From the NCBI GenBank assembly GCA_036264355.1, contig DATARD010000380.1:1-64000 (forward strand): a DNA stretch of 64,000 bases, in the 5' to 3' direction. Source of the DNA: UBA5704 sp036264355 (lineage in GTDB: Bacteria; Acidobacteriota; Thermoanaerobaculia; Multivoradales; UBA5704). Each line of letters starts with the position of its first letter. The first letter of the stretch is position 1. A program made the position numbers and the translations under genes. Of the stretch, positions 35,251 to 41,370 are shown piece after piece. The notes below the pieces were generated by a model that was not told the origin of the DNA, did not search any database, and saw only the letters and a program-made list of their open reading frames with translations.

Positions 35251-35305
35251 GGGGCCGGAGCCGAGGGGGTCGCGACCCCCCGGTCCTGGCGCCTCTTCCG
35301 GCCCC
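35251..35305 (-). terminator. Intrinsic terminator after the AAA-DUF4143 gene
   Basis: GGGGCCGGA (35251-35259) pairs with TCCGGCCCC (35297-35305), and a 16-bp perfect palindrome (35265-35280) sits inside. On the minus strand the hairpin is followed by CTTTTTTCTC, a clear U-tract. It lies 34 bp past the stop of the gene at 35340. Confidence 0.8.
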
Positions 35306-35339
35306 GTCCTTTAGATAGACACCGTGCCGCGGATTTGGT

Positions 35340-36665
35340 TTAGGGGATGGCGCCGCCAGGCACGCGATCGGCGGTCAGGAACGCCTCGACGGCGTCGCTG
35401 AGCTTTTCGGTGCGGAGGAAGCGGACGCGCGTTGGACCGATCTCGGCATCTGGAAAGTCTCGGCGGTTGACGATCAGGAGCTGCTCGGGCTGATAGGCAT
35501 CGAGAAAGCTTCGCGCCGAACGGCTCAGGAGCCCTCGGCTGTCGCCGGCCTTGACCTCGCAGGCGAGCAATCGGCCCTGGTGCTCGACGACGAAGTCCAT
35601 CTCCGCTCCGGATTTGCTCCGCCAGGTGGAGAGACCGTCGAGGAGGGGATGCGCTGTCTTCGCAAGCTCGGTGAAGACGAGGTTTTCCAGCAGCGCGCCG
35701 CGGTCGGGCCGGTCCGCCGCCGGCTGGAAGCCTCCGAAGAGCTGGTTGCGGATGCCATTGTCGAGGAGGAAGACCTTGCGCGCGCTGGTGATCTCGGCAC
35801 GTTTGCCGCCGACGAACGGCCGCACCATGCGGATCAGGTGCGTCTCTTCGAGCAGGCGGCAGTAGTCGGCCACCGTGTCGTTGCTGACGTTGCTCAAGGC
35901 GGCCCATTCCGAGAGGTTGACCAGGTTGCCGATCTGGCTCGCGGCGAGCTCCAGGATTTTGCGCAGAGCGGCCGTGTGGCGGATGCGGAAGCGGTCTGAG
36001 GCGTCGCGCACCACAAAAGCCTCGACTAGCGAGGCCAAGTCCCGGCGTGGGTCGTCCGACGTCAACACGGTCGGATACCCACCAAAGACCATCATCCGCT
36101 CCACCAACTGCGAGAGCTCTTCCTCCCGGGCCAGAGAACCGCCTTCGAAGGCCATGTCCACCTCTGCCAACGACAACGGCAGAAGGAGATGGCGTTGGGC
36201 GCGGCCGGCGAGCGATTCGCGGGTCGCCGCTTCGAGGTCGAACGAGGAGCTGCCGGTGGCGAAGATCCGCAGACCGGTCCGCCGGTCGACCAGCCCCTTG
36301 AGAAAAAGGCCCGCTTCGGGAAGCCGCTGCACTTCCTCGAAGAACAGCGCCCGTGCCGCGCCGGCATGCTCCCTGACGTCCGCGAGGAATTCGGCTGGAG
36401 ACGACAGCCACTCGCGCATCGAGGGCTCCTCGCAGTTGACATAGAGGACAGGCTCAGCTGTCTCTCCGAGCGTCTTCCAGATCAGCGTCGACTTACCGGC
36501 CTGCCGAGGTCCCACCACGAGCACGACCCGGTGATCGGCAACCAGGCGCTGCCGCCGCGGGATGTAGCTCGCGGGCAGGAAGTGCCGGATCCAGGACAGA
36601 AGCTCTTCCCCTCGCAGCCAGGGATTCTCGGCCAGGATGAGACGGCGCAGTTGCGGGGTCATCAT
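35340..36665 (-). CDS. AAA ATPase with C-terminal DUF4143 domain
   Basis: A 441-residue protein. The Walker A motif is VVGPRQAGKSTLIW, the Walker B-like ALFFEEVQRLPE, and a sensor segment IFATGSSSFDLEA follows. The C-terminal half is DUF4143, with ENLVFTELAK and GAEMDFVVEHQGRLLACEVKAGD, which matches a PD-(D/E)xK nuclease-like core (Asp, then ExK). Such proteins are widespread and of uncertain role. The ATG pair 36665/36662 is the start. Two near-identical 19-bp sites lie directly upstream, suggesting autoregulation. A terminator lies downstream, so it is a one-gene unit, often a mark of a mobile cassette. Confidence 0.85.
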   Translation of the reverse strand: MMTPQLRRLILAENPWLRGEELLSWIRHFLPASYIPRRQRLVADHRVVLVVGPRQAGKSTLIWKTLGETAEPVLYVNCEEPSMREWLSSPAEFLADVREHAGAARALFFEEVQRLPEAGLFLKGLVDRRTGLRIFATGSSSFDLEAATRESLAGRAQRHLLLPLSLAEVDMAFEGGSLAREEELSQLVERMMVFGGYPTVLTSDDPRRDLASLVEAFVVRDASDRFRIRHTAALRKILELAASQIGNLVNLSEWAALSNVSNDTVADYCRLLEETHLIRMVRPFVGGKRAEITSARKVFLLDNGIRNQLFGGFQPAADRPDRGALLENLVFTELAKTAHPLLDGLSTWRSKSGAEMDFVVEHQGRLLACEVKAGDSRGLLSRSARSFLDAYQPEQLLIVNRRDFPDAEIGPTRVRFLRTEKLSDAVEAFLTADRVPGGAIP

Positions 36666-36670
36666 GCTGA

Positions 36671-36721
36671 GAGAAACTAGCAGGGTTCGTTTCGGATGCC
36701 AAGAGAAACGAGCAGGGTTAG
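36671..36721. repeat. Tandem 19-bp sites upstream of the AAA-DUF4143 gene
   Basis: 36671-36689 and 36703-36721 match at 17 of 19 positions. Their spacing is 32 bp, about three helical turns, so bound proteins would face the same side of DNA. They start 6 bp before the ATG and are likely operator or promoter elements. Confidence 0.65.
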
Positions 36722-36870
36722 TTGCTGATAAGCGCCCCGGTCTGAGCCCAGGAGATGGAGCATGGTCCGACTCCGCGACAGTGGCGAGGGGCTCCTGCAA
36801 CTGGAGGCTGCGACCAAGTGGTCTGCGGCGTCGACGCCCCTGCTACTATGAATAGGCACAAGGAGGGCGC

Positions 36871-37284
36871 ATGGCCGCTCATGCTGTAAGGCTTCATCTG
36901 CCAGGGCCGTTGTACAACCACTTCCAGAGCCGGGCCGAACGGGCGCACCGAAGCCTGGAGGCGGAGTTGCTGGCGGCGGTCGCCACGGTCGCCGCAGAGG
37001 AAGAGGAGTTGTCTCTCGACGTGGCCAGGGCGATCGAGGAGCTCAAGCTCTTGAACGAAGAGGAGCTCTGGCGGGCTGCCCAAAACCGACTCTCCGAGGA
37101 AAGCAGGTTGCAACTCGAAGCGCTCAACCTCAAACAGCAACGAGGAAGATTGACGCCGGCCGAGAAGGAGACGCTGGAGCATCTCATTGAGCAATACGAC
37201 CAAGCTGTGCTGCTACGTGCGGAAGCAGCCCGACTCCTGAAGGAGCGCGGTCACGACATCTCCAGCCTCCTGACCGTGCGATGA
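36871..37284 (+). CDS. Small helical protein paired with an HNH nuclease, unknown family
   Basis: A 137-residue protein, almost wholly helical and acidic, with no membrane segment. Its N-terminus (VRLHLPGPLYNHFQSRAE) looks like a ribbon-helix-type or degron region. The C-terminal part reads ELWRAAQNRLSEESRLQLEALN, then QYDQAVLLRAEAARLLKERGHDISSLL. It shares this C-terminal pattern with the protein at 58448-58771. It overlaps the HNH gene by four bases (ATGA), so the pair is coupled. An antitoxin or immunity role is an inference from order and size. AAGGAGG precedes the start. Confidence 0.65.
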   Translation: MAAHAVRLHLPGPLYNHFQSRAERAHRSLEAELLAAVATVAAEEEELSLDVARAIEELKLLNEEELWRAAQNRLSEESRLQLEALNLKQQRGRLTPAEKETLEHLIEQYDQAVLLRAEAARLLKERGHDISSLLTVR

Positions 37285-37709
37285 CTTCGGACTATGTCGC
37301 GAAGAGATTGCGCGACCGCGTTGCTGAACAGGCTCGCCATCGCTGCGGCTACTGTCTGACCTCGGAGTTGGTCGTTGGTCTCTCCATGGAGATCGACCAT
37401 CTCATCCCCCAGGCTCTTGGAGGTCCTACCGTCGAAGAGAACCTTTGGCTGGCCTGCTCGGCCTGTAACGGCTCCAAAGGTCATCGGATCTCTGCCCGCG
37501 ATCCGGAGAGCGGCCAGATCGTCCGGCTGTTCAACCCTCGTGAGCAGAGTTGGGAAGAGCACTTTTTCTGGGCGGATTCGGGCTGTCGAATCGTCGGGAA
37601 AACAGCCGTCGGCCGGGCCACGGCGAAGGAGCTCCGCCTCAACCGTCCTCTCCTGGTTCGAGCGAGAAAGGTCTGGATCGCGGCCGGTTGGCATCCGCCG
37701 GTGGATTGA
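37281..37709 (+). CDS. HNH endonuclease
   Basis: A 142-residue protein with a complete HNH fold: CGYCLTSELVVG (zinc CxxC), MEIDHLIPQALGG (catalytic DH), EENLWLACSACNGSKG (Asn and second CxxC). HNH proteins cut DNA or RNA with a divalent metal. No other domain is seen. It is translationally coupled to an unknown small protein gene, unlike restriction-type HNH genes that sit with methylases. The target is not known. Confidence 0.88.
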   Translation: MTSDYVAKRLRDRVAEQARHRCGYCLTSELVVGLSMEIDHLIPQALGGPTVEENLWLACSACNGSKGHRISARDPESGQIVRLFNPREQSWEEHFFWADSGCRIVGKTAVGRATAKELRLNRPLLVRARKVWIAAGWHPPVD

Positions 37710-37794
37710 GACGCTTTCGTTCGGTGCCGCCTCATCGATCGCTCGCCCTGGCCGCTGGATGGACGGGCGAGGCTGAGCCGCGGCAATCCGGAGC

Positions 37795-38046
37795 TCAATC
37801 AAGTCCCAGGCGCTTCTTTGCCTCCGAGAGGGAGACCCGACTGGTCTCCCGAGACCGTTCCTCTAGAAAGGCAGTGAACTCCGGGTTCAGGCTGAGTGCC
37901 TCGACCTCGGCGCCAAAGTCATCAGCGCCCACTTCAGTCAGGATGAACTCCCTTCCCTCGGAAGTCGTGAGCAGGATCATTTCATCCTTGGCGAGGGCCA
38001 GTAGCTCAGCGAGGCCGGAAACCGCGGCAGCATCGATTGTCTTCAT
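37795..38046 (-). CDS. Phd-like antitoxin with a broken toxin partner
   Basis: An 83-residue protein: a short N-terminal Phd/YefM-type DNA-binding region (LAELLALAKDEMILLTTSEGREFILTEV) and a charged C-terminal tail, usual for antitoxins. Its ATG overlaps the TGA of the truncated RelE-like frame by four bases, so the original order was toxin then antitoxin. It probably remains intact while its toxin is dead. Confidence 0.65.
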   Translation of the reverse strand: MKTIDAAAVSGLAELLALAKDEMILLTTSEGREFILTEVGADDFGAEVEALSLNPEFTAFLEERSRETSRVSLSEAKKRLGLD

Positions 38047-38186
38047 AGCAGGAACTCCTTACCTCGAACCAGAAGGCGGTTGTGTTCTTTCCAGCCAACT
38101 GCCCTGACCACTACGATGTTAGCTTCAACCTCCACTTCATAGAAGACCCGGAAGTCGCCCGCCCGACTTGGAGAAGCTCGGCCAAC
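38043..38186 (-). pseudogene. Truncated RelE/ParE-like toxin (C-terminal half only)
   Basis: The minus-strand frame ending at 38043 encodes AGDFRVFYEVEV, VVVRAVGWKEHNRLLV and RGKEF, the C-terminal half of a RelE/ParE-type toxin. Upstream of about 38187 the frame runs into the 21-bp minisatellite and meets a stop at 38256-38258 without any start codon. The N-terminal half is missing, so this is a remnant. It overlaps the antitoxin start by ATGA. Confidence 0.7.
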
Positions 38187-38396
38187 GAAGTATTTCCGGA
38201 CGCAAATGAAGTATTGCCGGACAGCGCCGGGCCGGGGAACGGTCCCAACGAAGTATTAGCGGACACGAACGAAGTATTTGGGGACGGTAGCGAGGTATTG
38301 CCGGACGGCTTCGAGTCGGGGGACCGTCGCGGCGAAGTATTGCCGGACCAAGACGAAGTATTGGCGGACGGCCCCGAGGTATTGCCGGACAGGGGT
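38187..38396. repeat. 21-bp minisatellite, ten units with a higher-order pattern
   Basis: The core GAAGTATTGCCGGAC recurs at 38187, 38208, 38250, 38271, 38292, 38334, 38355 and 38376, always in 21-bp register. The units at 38229 and 38313 are different (C/G-rich) and resemble each other; they are 84 bp apart, so the order is A-A-B-A-A-A-B-A-A-A. Because 21 is a multiple of three, the plus strand can encode a heptapeptide repeat around NEVLPD. Confidence 0.85.
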
Positions 38397-38583
38397 CGGT
38401 CTTCGGTGGCCGGAGAGGTCCATCGGCTCGGCCGCCCATCCAGATCCTTCGGTCGCCAAGGCTCCCTCAGGATGACACAAAGGAAGGCGAGGAGCCGTCC
38501 CGCAGGGACAAGGGCGTCCAGCCCAGGATTTCAATCCTGGGAAAGGAGGCCATGGGGGCCGGGGTGAGGGCCCGCGTCCCGCC
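38397..38583. other. Non-coding stretch with a hairpin downstream of mltG
   Basis: No supported gene. It contains a hairpin (listed separately) and a TCCTTCGGTCGCC-to-CCTCAGGATGAC segment that looks like an interspersed intergenic repeat rather than coding DNA. Confidence 0.5.
38522..38541 (-). terminator. Hairpin past the mltG stop
   Basis: CCCAGGATT (38522-38530) and AATCCTGGG (38533-38541) form a perfect 9-bp stem with a 2-nt gap. It lies 43 bp past the mltG stop on the minus strand. There is no U-tract, so termination is only possible. Confidence 0.45.
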
Positions 38584-39675
38584 TCACCCTCCGTGAGCCC
38601 GCTTCTCCCTCCAATATCTCTTCTGCCAGATCTCCACGTTGCGGTTGTGCTCTTCGAGGGTGGTGGAGAAGACGTGGGTGCCGTCGTTGCGGCTCACGAA
38701 GTAGAGGTATGGGACGTCCGCGGGATCGGCGGCGGCGATCAGGCTGGCGATGCCGGGGGAGCAGATGGGGCCGGGGGGGAGGCCGGCGTAGCGGTAGGTG
38801 TTGTAGGGGGAGTCGACTTGCAGGTCGGCTTTGTGGATGTTGCCGTCCCAGCGGCCGAGCTTTTTCAGGGCGTAGATCACGGTCGGATCGGCGGCGAGGC
38901 CGATGTGGCGATTCACGCGGTTGCTGTAGACGCCGGCGATGATCGGGCGTTCGGTGGGCATCTTGGCTTCCTTCTCCACGATGCTCGCCAGGATGACGAT
39001 CTGGCGCAGGGTGCGGTCGGGATGGCGGTCGCGGAGCGGCAGGATCTGGTGCTCGTAGCGGGTGTGGAAGGTCTTGGCGATGGTGGCGACGACGACCTTT
39101 TCGTCCGTCTTCGGAGCGAAGGAGTAGGTGTCGGGGAGCAGGTAGCCTTCGAGATCCTTCGCCTCCGGATCGAGATCGGCGATCAGCTCGGGCGAGCGCA
39201 TCAGGTCGAGGAGGACCTCGCGCCGGCCGAGCTTCGAGTCGACGAGCTTGTCGGCGGTCTCTTCCAGGGTCATCCCCTCGACCAGCGTCACCAGGAGGTT
39301 GATCACGTCGCCGCGGATGAGCTTGCCCAGCACCTGCTCGGTGTTGAGCGGACCGCGGAAGCGGTATTCACCGGCCTGGATCGGCCGGTTGCCCATCCGG
39401 AAGCGGAGATAGAGACGGGCGAGGCGGGCGTCGGCGAGCACGCCTTCGCTCTCCAGATGGGTGATGGCCAGGCTCGCGCTCGTGCCCGGGGCGATGGTCA
39501 CCAGCCGCTCGCTGCCCGGATACCCCTGGAATGGATGCTGCACCCGCCACCAGGCCCACCCTGCGAAACCGGCCGCCACGAGGAAGAGCGGCAGGAGGAA
39601 GAACAGGCAGCCACTGCATCCCCATCTCGTCTTTTTCTTGCCGGTCCGTCCCCGCCCCTGAGTTGTCGCCATCAT
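38584..39675 (-). CDS. mltG: Endolytic murein transglycosylase MltG
   Basis: MltG cuts nascent peptidoglycan strands at the inner membrane and sets glycan chain length. The protein of 363 residues has a basic start, one membrane segment at about residues 22-43 (LFFLLPLFLVAAGFAGWAWW), a LysM-like region and the YceG domain. In it ILASIVEKEA holds the catalytic Glu, and GVYSNRVNRHIGLAADPTVIYAL, SPYNTYRYAGLPPGPICSPG and YFVSRNDGTHVFSTTLEEHN are family motifs. It overlaps ruvX by ATGA, the usual mltG-ruvX pairing. Confidence 0.95.
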   Translation of the reverse strand: MMATTQGRGRTGKKKTRWGCSGCLFFLLPLFLVAAGFAGWAWWRVQHPFQGYPGSERLVTIAPGTSASLAITHLESEGVLADARLARLYLRFRMGNRPIQAGEYRFRGPLNTEQVLGKLIRGDVINLLVTLVEGMTLEETADKLVDSKLGRREVLLDLMRSPELIADLDPEAKDLEGYLLPDTYSFAPKTDEKVVVATIAKTFHTRYEHQILPLRDRHPDRTLRQIVILASIVEKEAKMPTERPIIAGVYSNRVNRHIGLAADPTVIYALKKLGRWDGNIHKADLQVDSPYNTYRYAGLPPGPICSPGIASLIAAADPADVPYLYFVSRNDGTHVFSTTLEEHNRNVEIWQKRYWREKRAHGG

Positions 39676-40079
39676 CCCTCCTCCCGGTCCAGCGCTTCCT
39701 GGAGCAGGATCTGCGCCGCCATCGAATCCAGCCGTTCGGGGTGCTTCCGCGGATCGACGCCGGCGGCGCGCAGCCGTTCGGCGGCCTCGACGCTGGTCAG
39801 CGATTCGTTCACCAGCTCCAGGGGGAGACCGGTGAGCTCGGCCAGCCGGCGGGCGAAACGGCCGGCGCGTACGGCGGCCGCGCCGCGGGTGCCGTCGAGC
39901 CCGAGCGGCTCGCCGACGATCAGGCGGCCGATCTCTTCGCGGCGGGCGATGGCGGCGATCTCCGCCAGCGCCGAACGGTCGTCGCGGCGCCGCAGGGTGC
40001 AGAGCGGCACGGCCAGCGATCCTTCGGAGACCGCGAGGCCGATTCTCTTCTCCCCGAAGTCGATGCCGAGGGCGCGCAC
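39672..40079 (-). CDS. ruvX: Holliday-junction resolvase-like protein RuvX/YqgF
   Basis: A 135-residue RNase-H-fold protein: RALGIDFGEKRIGLAVSE (first Asp), IVGEPLGLDGTRG, ELVNESLTSVEAA (Glu) and RLDSMAAQILLQEALD (late Asp). It is linked to rRNA processing and may resolve junctions. The start is a GTG at 40079, where the family begins; a longer frame adds an Arg/Pro-rich tail. It overlaps mltG by four bases. Confidence 0.93.
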   Translation of the reverse strand: MRALGIDFGEKRIGLAVSEGSLAVPLCTLRRRDDRSALAEIAAIARREEIGRLIVGEPLGLDGTRGAAAVRAGRFARRLAELTGLPLELVNESLTSVEAAERLRAAGVDPRKHPERLDSMAAQILLQEALDREEG

Positions 40080-40183
40080 GGCGGGGATTCTACACGGGAG
40101 CCCTGTGCTACGATCAGGCGCCCGGTCCGCCCGCCCGCGCGGACGGCTCGGACCCATCCAATTCCAGCGGAGACGCAGACGTC

Positions 40184-41362
40184 ATGGACGATGTTGTCAT
40201 ATTGAGCGCGGTGCGCACGCCGATCGGGACCTTCCAGGGTGCCCTGTCGAGCCTGCCGGCCCACGCTCTCGGTGCCCGGGCGCTCGCCGCCGCCTATGAG
40301 CGGGCGGGAGTCGCTCCGGAGCAGATCCAGCAGGTGAATCTCGGGTGTGTCCTTCCCGCCGGCCAGGGGCAGGCTCCGGCGCGCCAGGCCGCTCTCGGCT
40401 CCGGCTGTCCGCCGGCGACCGGCGCGTTGACATTGAATAAGGTCTGCGGCTCCGGCATGCGGGCGGTGATGATCGCCGCCAACGACCTGCGCTGCGGCGA
40501 CTTCCAGGTCGTCGCCGCGGGCGGCATGGAGACCATGAGCCAGGCGCCCTATCTCGCGGTCGGCGCGCGCGACGGTCTGCGCCTCGGCCACGGCAAGCTG
40601 CTCGATTCGATGATCCACGACGGCTTGTGGGATCCCTACAACGACGTCCACATGGGGAGCTGCGCCGAGCTCTGCGCCGCCGAGTACAAGCTGAGCCGCA
40701 CCGAGCAGGACGCCTTCTCGCTGGAAAGCTACCGCCGCGCCCGCGAGGCGACGGAGAAGGGGCTGTTCGCCGAGGAGATCGTGCCGGTCGCCGTGCCGCA
40801 GAAAAAAGGGGAGGTGAAGATCGACCGCGACGAGGAGCCGTTCAAGGCCGACCTCGACAAGATGCCGTCGCTCCGCCCCGCCTTCCAGAAGGACGGCACG
40901 GTGACCGCCGCCAACGCCAGCAAGATCAACGACGGCGCCGCCGCCCTGGTGCTCACCACCGCCGGCCACGCGGCGCGGCTCAACGCGCGTCCGCTCGCCC
41001 GCATCGTGGCGCACGCCTCGCTGGCACAGAAGCCGGAGTGGTTCACCACCGCGCCGGTGGGCGCCGCGCGGGCGGTGCTCGAGCGGGCCGGTCTCAAGAC
41101 CACCGACATCGATCTCTGGGAGGTCAACGAAGCGTTCGCCGTCGTCGCCCTCGCCTTCCAGCGTGATCTCGGCCTCGACGCGGCGCGGATGAACGTCCGC
41201 GGCGGCGCCGTGGCTCTCGGCCACCCGATCGGCTGCTCCGGTGCCCGCATCCTGGTGACCTTGCTGCACGCCTTGCGGCAGAGCGGAGGGCGGCTCGGCT
41301 GCGCCGCCATCTGCATCGGCGGCGGCGAGGCTACCGCGATGGTGATCGAGCGGTTAGACTAA
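40184..41362 (+). CDS. Acetyl-CoA acetyltransferase (thiolase)
   Basis: This enzyme joins two acetyl-CoA, or cleaves acetoacetyl-CoA, in the cytoplasm. It has 392 residues. The nucleophile Cys is in LNKVCGSGMRAVM, the catalytic His in ALGHPIGCSGARI, and the second Cys in CIGGGEATAMV; the NEAFAV motif is present. It is a standard biosynthetic or degradative thiolase, and context does not settle which. It lies 8 bp before lptD, but no functional link is known. Confidence 0.93.
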   Translation: MDDVVILSAVRTPIGTFQGALSSLPAHALGARALAAAYERAGVAPEQIQQVNLGCVLPAGQGQAPARQAALGSGCPPATGALTLNKVCGSGMRAVMIAANDLRCGDFQVVAAGGMETMSQAPYLAVGARDGLRLGHGKLLDSMIHDGLWDPYNDVHMGSCAELCAAEYKLSRTEQDAFSLESYRRAREATEKGLFAEEIVPVAVPQKKGEVKIDRDEEPFKADLDKMPSLRPAFQKDGTVTAANASKINDGAAALVLTTAGHAARLNARPLARIVAHASLAQKPEWFTTAPVGAARAVLERAGLKTTDIDLWEVNEAFAVVALAFQRDLGLDAARMNVRGGAVALGHPIGCSGARILVTLLHALRQSGGRLGCAAICIGGGEATAMVIERLD

Positions 41363-41370
41363 CGCCGTCC

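Larger units (their letters stand above)
34999..35339. other. 341-bp intergenic stretch with tandem hairpins
   Basis: I see no gene. It holds two large G/C-rich hairpins (listed separately) and, near 35089-35104, an AT-rich TTATATTTTTG patch that could belong to the dioxygenase promoter. Confidence 0.6.

Noticed and set aside
38187..38396. CRISPR array
   Set aside because: Repeats are directly adjacent in 21-bp register with 6-bp inter-core gaps, no 30-bp spacers, and no cas genes are near.
38082..38567. Gene encoding a heptapeptide-repeat protein on the plus strand
   Set aside because: The frame is open because the repeat length is a multiple of three. It starts inside the antisense toxin remnant, has no ribosome binding site and ends in intergenic-type repeat sequence.
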